Shown piece after piece: positions 1 through 6,946 of a DNA stretch of 18,028 nt (within the stretch, counting starts at the first letter, position 1; every line of letters starts with the position of its first letter). Position numbers and translations under genes: made by a program. Source of the DNA: CAZDAW01 sp964503685. Lineage in GTDB: Bacteria; Chloroflexota; Anaerolineae; Anaerolineales; Anaerolineaceae. Below the pieces are notes generated by a model, which searched no databases, was not told the origin of the DNA, and saw only the letters and a list, made by a program, of their open reading frames with translations. The stretch is from the NCBI GenBank assembly GCA_964503685.1, contig CAZDAW010000073.1, positions 1 through 18,028 of the forward strand, in the 5' to 3' direction.

Positions 1-11
1 CCTGTTAAATC

Positions 12-48
12 AAAAAGGTTTCGAGCCTTTTATAATTTGCCCGAAACC
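12..48 (-). terminator. Rho-independent terminator of the SIS-domain gene
   Basis: Read on the minus strand, GGTTTCGGG (40-48) pairs with CTCGAAACC (17-25), a 9-bp stem with one G-U wobble and a 14-nt loop. A run of five T (plus-strand A, 12-16) follows. It lies about 50 nt past the stop codon of the minus-strand SIS gene and is the natural end of that transcript. A second small inverted repeat (CTGTAAG/CTTACAG) overlaps the stop codon itself but has no T-run. Confidence 0.7.
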
Positions 49-99
49 CTTCTATCAACATGCCAACTATTTGCTATAATATGTTTTTCTGTAAGTCTC

Positions 100-1131
100 T
101 TACAGCTTCACCACAAAATCGAGGTTGCTCGGGTGGTCGGGGTTAAGTCCCTTTGCCATCGAGCGTTCATAAGCCACCATCTGTCCTACCGGCAGGTAGA
201 GTACGTTGCGCAGGCGTTCATCCAGCCCGGATTGGAAGGCCATATCCTGGCCGTTTTCGCCGATCTCAAGGATGCGCCCGCCCATATCGCGCAATTCATT
301 CAGAACGGCAATCTCTTGAGAGCGATTGGCTTCTGAAAGCAGGCCTACCACGAGGGTGGAGGGGGTAACCATCGATTTCGGGCCGTGGCGAAATTCCATG
401 AAGTGGAATGGCTCGCTGTGGCTGAGAGTCATTTCTTTCATCTTGAGGCTGAGCTCGCAAGCCAGCCCATAGCGGGGACCTGAACCAAGGAAGTAAAAAC
501 GGTCGATCTTCATATCCGGGCCGATCTTTTGCGCCAGCGGCGCGCTCTTTTCCAGAACGCGCTGTCCGTTTTCGGGGAGTCTGGATAACGCTTCAAATCC
601 CTTGTCATTGCCTGTCCATATTTGCACCAGGGCGACAGTGCTGAGGTAGAGTGTGGAAAAGGCCCGCGTCTGCGCCACACTCTTTTCTGCGCCTGACGGG
701 AATACCAGATTGAGTTTGCCCATCTTTGCCAGCGGGAATTCGTTGTAACAGGAAAGGGTGACGATATCGCCGCGATTGCTGGCCTTGAATGCCTCGCAGG
801 CGCGCAGTGTTTCGCTGGTTTCCCCAGAACGACTGACTGCGATCAGCAGCACACGTTCTTTCTTCGGGTAGGATGCTTCCGGGTAAAGCCATAACTCTGA
901 GGCGGGAAGGCCGCGCGCTGTGATTCCGCTTTGCTCCTGAAAGAGAGAAGCGGCTGCATAAGCCAGATAGTAGGTGGATCCACAACCCGTAAAGATGACC
1001 TGCTCATAGGTGTTGGATTGCCATAAACTGCGGATGGATTGCTGCTGGCTTCGGAGTACGTCCAGCGCTGCAGCCCAGGCATCGGGCTGAGAGAGAATTT
1101 CTTTATGGGTGTGATATCCACGATTTTCCAT
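100..1131 (-). CDS. SIS-domain sugar-phosphate isomerase/deaminase (AgaS / GlmS isomerase-domain type)
   Basis: A 343-residue cytoplasmic protein with two SIS (sugar isomerase) domains and no glutaminase domain. SIS-1 carries FTGCGSTYY (about 47-55) and the phosphosugar-binding SRSGETSET (100-108). SIS-2 carries FLGSGPRYG (214-222), KMKEMT (E233) and EFRHGP (H249), matching the glutamate and histidine used by the GlmS isomerase half. The C-terminal AKGLNPDHPSNLDF resembles the GlmS tail. The family interconverts ketose and aldose (amino)sugar phosphates or deaminates them; the exact substrate cannot be read here. The ATG at 1131 is preferred because AGGAAAGG lies about 12 nt upstream, whereas the in-frame TTG at 1161 lies beyond that site. 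It is a single-gene unit. Alternatives are AgaS-like, FrlB-like or a glucosamine-6-P deaminase; the family is sure, the subfamily is not. Confidence 0.88.
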   Translation of the reverse strand: MENRGYHTHKEILSQPDAWAAALDVLRSQQQSIRSLWQSNTYEQVIFTGCGSTYYLAYAAASLFQEQSGITARGLPASELWLYPEASYPKKERVLLIAVSRSGETSETLRACEAFKASNRGDIVTLSCYNEFPLAKMGKLNLVFPSGAEKSVAQTRAFSTLYLSTVALVQIWTGNDKGFEALSRLPENGQRVLEKSAPLAQKIGPDMKIDRFYFLGSGPRYGLACELSLKMKEMTLSHSEPFHFMEFRHGPKSMVTPSTLVVGLLSEANRSQEIAVLNELRDMGGRILEIGENGQDMAFQSGLDERLRNVLYLPVGQMVAYERSMAKGLNPDHPSNLDFVVKL

Positions 1132-1234
1132 GTGAGTGGTAAATCCTTTCCTGTTGGTCAATTTTAAAAAAAGATTCTAATCATGCTTCGAGGCAGTCTG
1201 AAATCGAACATAAGCTATTCAAAAACTCACAATA

Positions 1235-1262
1235 ATTATACCTGTTTTGCGTTAAATTACAA
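1235..1262 (-). promoter_or_regulatory. Sigma-70-like promoter of the SIS gene
   Basis: On the minus strand TTGTAA (1257-1262) and a perfect TATAAT (1235-1240) are separated by 16 nt. Transcription would start near 1228, giving a 5' leader of about 95 nt before the ATG at 1131. Visual call only. Confidence 0.55.
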
Positions 1263-1572
1263 GATTTAATGGTGTATTGTGATTATTAATGATTGATTAT
1301 GCTTGACTTTCTCCTGACTTTTATGCTTTATTGCCCGGCAAAACACTGGTCGTATAGGCTGCATGATGGATGTGCATCCGAATAATCAACGTGTTGGCAA
1401 ACCTGGCTGCCGAATGGTGTGGTTATTAGCCTTGAGCGCGAAAGTCTTTGCTTATAACTCGTTTCTGCTTTTAATCGGTTATTAATTTTGCCTGAACAAA
1501 ATCTAAATAATTCTCGGTTATGATCAGAATAGTTGTTTACACCTATTAATTTACTCAAATTGCTACCTTAAC
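1263..1572. other. AT-rich intergenic stretch with no supported gene
   Basis: Nothing recognisable is encoded. A minus-strand reading frame of 76 codons (1328-1558) has no recognisable motif, no convincing ribosome site and odd composition. A weak plus-strand promoter candidate (TTGACT 1303-1308, TTTATT 1327-1332, 18-nt spacer) could feed the membrane operon at 1758, but the leader would be very long. Confidence 0.5.
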
Positions 1573-1704
1573 AATCATCTCAGCGTTTGTCACTGCGAGA
1601 AGGTCGCTTTTTGCCTGATGAAGCGGTCTTAACATCAAAATCCGAGATTGCCACGCCTCGACAGAATGCCGGGGTTAATGACAGCCAGGCGGCAACTTGG
1701 ATTC
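1573..1704 (+). repeat. Dispersed intergenic repeat, copy 1
   Basis: This non-coding block starts with AATCATCTCAGCGTTTGTC, continues CTGCGAGAAGG, CGCTTTTTGCC and GAAG, and ends with AATGACAGCCA then GGCGGCAACTTGGATT. The reverse complement of 14821-14902 shows the same ordered words with a few substitutions, and lacks about 45 nt of the middle (roughly 1624-1675). That middle contains GAGATTGCCACGCCTCG, which resembles the TCATTGCGAGG/GGCAATCTC-type intergenic repeats common in several bacterial genomes. It is probably a REP/MITE-like family. Confidence 0.7.
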
Positions 1705-1757
1705 ATTTATAGGTGTAGAGCAACTGAAAAAAGAACGAGATGTATGGAGAAAGAATG

Positions 1758-2261
1758 ATGAAGAAGATAAATCTTTTTATTGATATTGGCATCCTGATCG
1801 CTTTTTTGATCGCTTCTGAACCCCGCATCCTGGGTGAAAATATCCACGAATGGTTCGGGGTGGCTCTGGGTGTTGTGCTGTTCGTTCATTTGTTGCTGCA
1901 TTGGGATTGGGTAGTGAAGGTGGGGGGGCAGTTTTTTAAGAAATTGTTTAAAAACTCAAAATTGAAATTTGTCATTGACGTTCTGCTCTTTATTGGCTTT
2001 ACTGTCATCATATTCAGCGGCTTGATGATCTCCCGCAGTGTTCTTCCCGCCCTGGGCATTACCGTAATCCCCAACCGGTCGTGGAGGATGATTCACTCGA
2101 CTGCCACCAATTTGACTCTATTTATGGTTGCTCTGCATTTTGGGTTGAACTGGAAATGTGTGGTCGATATGTTCAAATGTTATCTGATTGACCCATTCCG
2201 TAGCGCGTCTAAGACGCAACAGCAATCGGCGGTTGTTCCGGTGGAAATCAGTGAAGAGTAA
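1758..2261 (+). CDS. DUF4405-type cytochrome-b-like membrane protein
   Basis: A 167-residue integral membrane protein with about four hydrophobic helices (roughly 5-20, 33-49, 69-91, 113-131). Histidines sit where a b-type haem protein would need them: H30 in NIHEWFG, H44 and H48 in HLLLHW, H113 in RMIHSTATN and H127 in ALHFGLNW. This HEW...HxxxHW / HS...H layout is typical of DUF4405 (PF14358, cytochrome b561-like fold). Haem binding is a family inference. The charged C-terminal tail (about 140-167) is probably cytoplasmic. The start at 1758 is chosen because GGAG (1746-1749) is 8 nt upstream; ATGs at 1740 and 1755 are in frame but badly placed for that site. The next gene starts 16 nt after the stop, so the two form an operon. 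Confidence 0.75.
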   Translation: MKKINLFIDIGILIAFLIASEPRILGENIHEWFGVALGVVLFVHLLLHWDWVVKVGGQFFKKLFKNSKLKFVIDVLLFIGFTVIIFSGLMISRSVLPALGITVIPNRSWRMIHSTATNLTLFMVALHFGLNWKCVVDMFKCYLIDPFRSASKTQQQSAVVPVEISEE

Positions 2262-2277
2262 TGACTATGGTGAAATT

Positions 2278-2682
2278 ATGTTAAGAATAATGGGCAGAAT
2301 CCTTATTATCTTACTGTTGGCAGCGACGATTTCAGGCGGGCTTTACTGGTTAGTGAACAGCAACGTCATCAACCTGGCGCAATCTGAAGGCGGCATGGGC
2401 GGCCCTCAATTTGAGGGCGGGAGACTTGGTGAAGATACATCTGGTTTTCCTCAATTTGAGGGTGAAAGACCGGAGGGCCAACGCGGAATGAATGGGCAGC
2501 GGCCTGGCGCTGGCCAGGGTTTTGGTGAGCGGCGCGGTGGTCGCGGCGAGTCTTTTTCGCTCATGTCGCTGATGGGAATCCTTCAAAAAATCCTCGTTAT
2601 TGCCCTGGTTACCCTCCTCGTGACCCTGGTTCCCAAGATCGCCTCCAGAGTATCTGGCAGGAAGCCTCTTCGTACTTTATGA
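2278..2682 (+). CDS. Small two-helix membrane protein with Gly/Glu/Arg-rich loop, partner of DUF4405 protein
   Basis: A 134-residue protein I cannot assign to a named family. Residues 4-25 form a hydrophobic helix. Residues 36-92 are low complexity, rich in Gly, Glu, Arg, Gln and Phe, with the repeat PQFEG at 43-47 and 58-62 and a GERRGGRGE segment near 83-91. Residues 94-119 form a second hydrophobic helix ending in a basic tail. The topology suggests an extracytoplasmic disordered loop between two membrane anchors. The start ATG at 2278 has GGTGA 4 nt upstream and lies 16 nt after the DUF4405 stop. A longer reading frame from 2188 would overlap the upstream gene and is not used. Its job is presumably tied to the DUF4405 partner. 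Confidence 0.65.
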   Translation: MLRIMGRILIILLLAATISGGLYWLVNSNVINLAQSEGGMGGPQFEGGRLGEDTSGFPQFEGERPEGQRGMNGQRPGAGQGFGERRGGRGESFSLMSLMGILQKILVIALVTLLVTLVPKIASRVSGRKPLRTL

Positions 2683-2716
2683 TTGTTCACATTATCGCTG
2701 AAATCCCCGCCTGTTT

Positions 2717-2745
2717 AAGAAGCTCCCGTACTCCGGGAGCTTCTT
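2717..2745 (+). terminator. Strong hairpin terminator after the DUF4405 operon
   Basis: AAGAAGCTCCCG (2717-2728) and CGGGAGCTTCTT (2734-2745) form a perfect 12-bp stem with a 5-nt TACTC loop, followed by ATTTATAA. It separates the membrane operon from the NACHT gene. Confidence 0.85.
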
Positions 2746-2891
2746 ATTTATAATCAATCATCGGCTGAATTTGATGGCGAAGAACATGAGTCGCAGATGT
2801 ATATGGAGAAACCATGAAGTGATTGGTGAGTGTCGCTGTCAGGCGTAAAATATCGGCCGGGGCAACTGCGTTCGAAAAACGAGATTCGCTC

Positions 2892-2897
2892 TATAAT
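2892..2897 (+). promoter_or_regulatory. Possible -10 element upstream of the NACHT gene
   Basis: A perfect TATAAT lies 31 nt before the start codon at 2928. No good -35 hexamer is visible at 16-18 nt; TTCGAA at 2871 is 15 nt away. Because a strong terminator lies just upstream, this gene needs its own promoter, and this is the best candidate. Confidence 0.35.
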
Positions 2898-2927
2898 GTA
2901 TTTGCTGGAAAATGATCAGGAGGGAGT

Positions 2928-5900
2928 ATGGATCCTTTGTTGATTGTCGGATTGGGAATTGGGCTGGTCAACGCGATCAATGAAATCGCCAAAATTGGCG
3001 TGTACGAACCCGCACTGGAACGCGGATTGGAAGGGCTGCGTAATTGGGTGAGGCGCGGCTATGACGAAAAGCAGGATGCTGAAGAATTGCGCCGGTCAAT
3101 TGGTAAGGCGCTGGACGAACTGAAAAAGCGATACCCTGTTGACGATCCGCAGCGTCTGCTGGCGGTGTTGAAGTTGACCGGCCTGAATCAGGAACAGCAT
3201 ACGGCTCTGGCCGCGGCCGCCCTCGAAATGGGACAGCTTAACCCTTCGACGATCCCTGACGATTTAATGAACAGCTTGGGTCTGGAAGATACACAGCGCG
3301 AGATGCTGGCACGCTTTCTATTCCACCTGCGTCGGGAGTTGTTTGCGTCTCTGAATTATCGGGATGCTATCACTTATGCCAATGATCTGGATCAGCGCGG
3401 CCAGCTTGCCGGATTGAGCCAGAAAATTCTTGACCTGAATAATCAGGCCGCATCAGCCATGACCCTCTTGCAGGCGATGGCCAAATCGCGGCGCCTTGCC
3501 ATAAATGAGCCAGAGATGCTCAAAGAATACCTGGCGTGGGCGTGCGAACGGTGGGGCAGCGTGACCCTGCCGCTGATCCGCAAACGTTCCGGCGATATCG
3601 TGCATACCCGCCTGAAACAGGTTTATGTGCCGTTGCTCATGCGCGACCTGGCGGCTGAAGAAAAAGCTCAGAAACAACTGGCAAAACGCAAAAAACCTGC
3701 GCTGGCCGGCGAAAAGATTCCAGCGCCGGCCAGCCTTGGGGAAGTGTTGGCCAGACATTCCCGCTTCATCCTGATCGGCACACCCGGCTGCGGCAAGACC
3801 ACCCTTCTGTTGCGCGCTGCCCTGGCATTTGCCGAGGGACGCGCCGATCAGGACCTGAATTGGGGAAAGAAGCCGCTGCTGCCCATTTTTGCCCGCCTGC
3901 GTACTTTTGGCGCCTTCCTTTCCCAACATCGCGAGGAATACCCGGCGCCCTGCCCCGGCGCACTGGCGACGTTTTTTGAAAACCAGTACCGCGAGGCGAT
4001 GCATAAGGATCTCACGGCAGATTTCTTCGACCGCCGCCTGGAAGAAGGCGACTGCCTGGTGCTGCTGGATGGCTTGGATGAGGTCGCTGATAATCGCAGC
4101 GAAGTTGCCCAGTACATCAAGGAGTTCATCATTTATTATGGGAAAAAGCCCGGTAACTGTTTTGGCTTGAGTTCGCGCCCGCGTGGTTACGAAACAGTGG
4201 AGTATTATCTGCGGCCAGCTAACCTGGCGGCGGTGGAGGTGCGCCCGCTGGATGAAGAAGGAATCCGCGAGTTGACCGGTAATTTGTTCATGTTAATCGA
4301 GCCGGATACGGAAAAACGCAAACAGGATGCCGAGGGACTGGTTCAATCGATTCTTGATTCTGAGGATTTAAGCGACATCGCCTCCATTCCCCTGTTTTGC
4401 TCGGCGCTGGTGCAGGTCTATAAATATCATGGGGCGCATCTGCCCGAACGGCGCGTCGAAGTGCTGGATGAAATCGTCGATCTGTTGCTCGGATTTTGGA
4501 AGGCTCAGGAAGCCGTAGCGGATACGGAACGGCTGGCAGCGGATGACGGCACTGGTAAGTTCCATACTTTAGAAGAATCTGTTAATGTCAAGCGCCAGCG
4601 TCTGAGTTTTCTGGCTTACCGGATGCAGGAAAACCACCTTGCGGCGATTGAGGCTGCGGCCGCGGTGGAATTGCTTTCGCAATATTTGATGGAGCGCGAA
4701 CGTGTTAAGGACGCTGACACTGCCTGTCAATGGGCGGAAGGATTTTTACTCAACTCGCATGAGCGCAGTGGACTGCTGGTGGAACAGGAAACAGGTATTT
4801 ATGCCTTTCTCCATAAGTCCTTTATGGAATACCTGGCCGCCACCTGGCTGGTGAGCCGCAATGAAGTAATTCCAACAGTGTTGGCTCACCTGGAAGATAA
4901 GGATGATTGGTGGGAGACCGTATTGCGGCTGGCTGGGGCGCATCCCAAATTGTCGGAGGGATTCAAAAGCGACCTGATTTGCCAGCTTCTCGAACGCGCT
5001 GGCAAGGATGGAAACCCCGACGCACGCGCCGCCGCGCTGGTTATGGCCGGTAAACAGGCTGTGGATATGGCCGAACATCTGCCCGGCCCGGAACACGAAG
5101 CTGTGGAACAGGAACTGCTGGACGCCATACAAGGAATGACCTTTCGAGCGAAGGAACGCGCCCGCATGGGCAGACTGCTGGGCCGGCTTGGCGACCCGCG
5201 CCCGGAGGTGACCACCCTTGAAGCGATGCAATTCTGTTTCATCCCGTCAGGCCCCTTTTATATGGGTCAAGGGAAAGATGCGTATGAGGAGAATGCGCCG
5301 GATTTCTGGCTGGGGCGTTATCCAGTGACCAATGCTCAGTTTAATTGTTTTGTGGAAGCTAACGGTTATGCGGAAGAACGTTATTGGGATGAAGCCCAAA
5401 GAGCCCAATGTTGGAAAGAAGGACAATTTATGGGGCGCTGGGATGATGTGGGGAGGACGCGCCCGATGCAGTATGGAGTACCTTTTAACATTGCCAACCA
5501 CCCTGTGGTTGGGGTGAGCTGGTACGAAGCCTGGGCTTTTACGTTGTGGCTGGATGAAATGGTTCACGAGCGCGGCTGGCTGCTGGAAAACTGGCGGGTG
5601 ACCCTGCCCGACGAAAGGCATTGGGAAAAAGCGGCGCGCGGCGGGCTGCATATCCCTGAAAATGAAAAACAAATCTATGCGCTCAAGGAAATCCCTGCCG
5701 AATTGCCCAAATTGAAACTGGTGGATAATCCGTTGCCCGGGCGCGTTTACCCCTGGGGTGATGAATTTGACACGGAAAAGGCCAATGTGAATGAAACCGG
5801 AATCGGCGGCGCCAGCGCAGTGGGCTGCTTTCTGCAGGGCGCCAGCCCCTATGGCGTTCTGGAGATGAGCGGTAATGTGTGGGAATGGCAGGAAAACTGG

Positions 5901-6050
5901 TTTGATGAATATCAGGATAACAAAGTATTGCGCGGCGGTTCGTGGTTCAGCGATAAGTTAAATGCGCATTGTTCACTTCGTCCCAGGTATTACCCTGGCG
6001 ACAGGCTCAATTATTTTGGCTTTCGGCTCTCGATATGTAAAGCGCCTTAA
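2928..6050 (+). CDS. NACHT (STAND) NTPase fused to a C-terminal FGE-sulfatase/SUMF1 domain
   Basis: A 1040-residue multidomain protein. Residues 1-270 are mostly helical with no domain I recognise; this is where STAND proteins carry an effector. The NACHT NTPase follows: Walker A GTPGCGKTT (284-292), Walker B CLVLLDGLDEV (376-386) with the small-residue spacing typical of NACHT, and FGLSSRPRGY (412-421). A helical/winged-helix arm ends in FLHKSFMEYLAATWL (627-641). From about 765 to the end is an FGE/SUMF1 fold: FIPSGPFYMG, YPVTNAQF, HPVVGVSWYEAWAF, VTLPDERHWEKAARGG, VYPWGDEFD, EMSGNVWEW, LRGGSWFSD and FGFRLSI. In catalytic FGE two cysteines five residues apart lie before GFR; here the region reads AHCSLRPRYYPG, so only one could be kept. 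A non-catalytic, C-type-lectin-like recognition domain is therefore likelier. AGGAGG (2918-2923) supports the start. Known relatives act in conflict or signalling systems and as diversity-generating-retroelement (DGR) targets; no reverse transcriptase is in the window. Confidence 0.9.
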   Translation: MDPLLIVGLGIGLVNAINEIAKIGVYEPALERGLEGLRNWVRRGYDEKQDAEELRRSIGKALDELKKRYPVDDPQRLLAVLKLTGLNQEQHTALAAAALEMGQLNPSTIPDDLMNSLGLEDTQREMLARFLFHLRRELFASLNYRDAITYANDLDQRGQLAGLSQKILDLNNQAASAMTLLQAMAKSRRLAINEPEMLKEYLAWACERWGSVTLPLIRKRSGDIVHTRLKQVYVPLLMRDLAAEEKAQKQLAKRKKPALAGEKIPAPASLGEVLARHSRFILIGTPGCGKTTLLLRAALAFAEGRADQDLNWGKKPLLPIFARLRTFGAFLSQHREEYPAPCPGALATFFENQYREAMHKDLTADFFDRRLEEGDCLVLLDGLDEVADNRSEVAQYIKEFIIYYGKKPGNCFGLSSRPRGYETVEYYLRPANLAAVEVRPLDEEGIRELTGNLFMLIEPDTEKRKQDAEGLVQSILDSEDLSDIASIPLFCSALVQVYKYHGAHLPERRVEVLDEIVDLLLGFWKAQEAVADTERLAADDGTGKFHTLEESVNVKRQRLSFLAYRMQENHLAAIEAAAAVELLSQYLMERERVKDADTACQWAEGFLLNSHERSGLLVEQETGIYAFLHKSFMEYLAATWLVSRNEVIPTVLAHLEDKDDWWETVLRLAGAHPKLSEGFKSDLICQLLERAGKDGNPDARAAALVMAGKQAVDMAEHLPGPEHEAVEQELLDAIQGMTFRAKERARMGRLLGRLGDPRPEVTTLEAMQFCFIPSGPFYMGQGKDAYEENAPDFWLGRYPVTNAQFNCFVEANGYAEERYWDEAQRAQCWKEGQFMGRWDDVGRTRPMQYGVPFNIANHPVVGVSWYEAWAFTLWLDEMVHERGWLLENWRVTLPDERHWEKAARGGLHIPENEKQIYALKEIPAELPKLKLVDNPLPGRVYPWGDEFDTEKANVNETGIGGASAVGCFLQGASPYGVLEMSGNVWEWQENWFDEYQDNKVLRGGSWFSDKLNAHCSLRPRYYPGDRLNYFGFRLSICKAP

Positions 6051-6073
6051 CAAACGCGGGTTTGTTAATTTTT
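6049..6073 (+). terminator. Terminator hairpin overlapping the NACHT-FGE stop codon
   Basis: AACAAAC (6049-6055) pairs with GTTTGTT (6060-6066) around a 4-nt GCGG loop, followed by AATTTTTC and a second T-rich run. The stem begins inside the TAA stop codon. It is most simply an intrinsic terminator, although a short-loop hairpin directly after the variable region is also a landmark of DGR target genes. Confidence 0.6.
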
Positions 6074-6171
6074 CAGTTTTTCTACTGTAGGGTTGTGCTG
6101 GGCAAACTTATCTTGCTGTAGCGATTATTTTTAGTAATAACTTTCCCTCTGTGCAGAAATTAAATATCTCT

Positions 6172-6795
6172 CTATACCCTCAACAGCGACAGCATGGCAA
6201 AGAGTCCAAAACCGGCGATTGACGCCCCGGAAAGGCGGTTGATCCATACCATCACCGCCGCCGTCAGGCGGGAGCGGAAGATGCTGGTGAGGCTGCTGAG
6301 GATCACCCACCAGAAGGTTGAACCGCAGAAGACGCCTGCCACAAGAGTGAACGCTCCCAGCGACCTTTCGGTCTGGCTGACGGCGCCCATTCCGGCGAAG
6401 ATGGCGATGAACATGAAAATCGTCGCCGGGTTGGAAAGGGTGAGCAGCAGGGTCGAGAAATAAGCGCCCGCCAGGTTTTTCTTTTCTGAATTGGCCGGAC
6501 GCTCAGCCGGGCGGGTGAAGAAGGTCTTGACGCCCAGGTAGATTAAAAATAGTCCGCCAAATAATTGCAGCCAGAAATGCTGCCCGGTCAAAAATCCGGC
6601 AACGATGGTCAGGCCAAAACCGGCCACGCTGCCGTAAAGGGCATCGGCTGTTGCCGCTCCCAGACCGGAGACGATGCCGTGCAGGCGGCCGTCGGCCAGT
6701 GTGCGCCGGATGCACAACAGTCCGATCGGCCCGACTGGGGCAGCGATTGAAAACCCCAGGATCAGTCCTTTGAGAAAGAATGGTAATCCATACAT
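6172..6795 (-). CDS. LysE/RhtB-family amino-acid exporter
   Basis: A 207-residue inner-membrane protein with about six hydrophobic segments and the family's hallmark N-terminal motif: GFSIAAPVGPIGLLCIRRTL (about 14-33), then GLGAATADALYG (44-55) and LSNPATIFMFIAIFAG (about 119-134). LysE proteins export amino acids or related metabolites using the proton motive force. The length matches the family norm. ATG at 6795 is the first in-frame start before the hydrophobic helix; no clear Shine-Dalgarno is seen. It is divergent from an Lrp/AsnC regulator with 151 nt between starts, so the regulator probably senses the exported amino acid and controls this gene. The substrate cannot be told from sequence. 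Confidence 0.88.
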   Translation of the reverse strand: MYGLPFFLKGLILGFSIAAPVGPIGLLCIRRTLADGRLHGIVSGLGAATADALYGSVAGFGLTIVAGFLTGQHFWLQLFGGLFLIYLGVKTFFTRPAERPANSEKKNLAGAYFSTLLLTLSNPATIFMFIAIFAGMGAVSQTERSLGAFTLVAGVFCGSTFWWVILSSLTSIFRSRLTAAVMVWINRLSGASIAGFGLFAMLSLLRV

Positions 6796-6860
6796 GGTTG
6801 AGGCCAGTTTGTTCGATGTTAATCCGCTATGGTTTGCTGTGGTCGGTCATTCATTCATAC

Positions 6861-6866
6861 TATAAT
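6861..6866 (+). promoter_or_regulatory. -10 element for the Lrp/AsnC gene in the divergent intergenic region
   Basis: A perfect TATAAT lies 80 nt upstream of the Lrp start. No good -35 is seen at 17 nt (TGTGGT), consistent with a promoter that needs an activator such as Lrp itself. A 7-bp inverted repeat, GGGCGGC (6874-6880) and GCCGCCC (6910-6916), lies between this element and the gene. Confidence 0.4.
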
Positions 6867-6946
6867 ACAACATGGGCGGCATCGAGGCCAGACGATTTTT
6901 ACGGCGTTAGCCGCCCTCTACTTAAAAATTGAAAGCAAAATAAGCG

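Noticed and set aside
61..100. Plus-strand promoter at TATAAT (75-80)
   Set aside because: No -35 at a proper distance, and it would read antisense into the SIS gene with no plus-strand gene to drive.
1328..1558. A 76-codon minus-strand gene
   Set aside because: No motif, no ribosome site, composition unlike the neighbours.
3453..5672. Several long minus-strand frames inside the NACHT-FGE gene
   Set aside because: They are shadows of a gene with complete, ordered domain motifs on the plus strand.
5220..6050. Active formylglycine-generating enzyme (sulfatase activator)
   Set aside because: Only one of the two catalytic cysteines could be present and no sulfatase gene is nearby; the NACHT fusion argues for a sensor.
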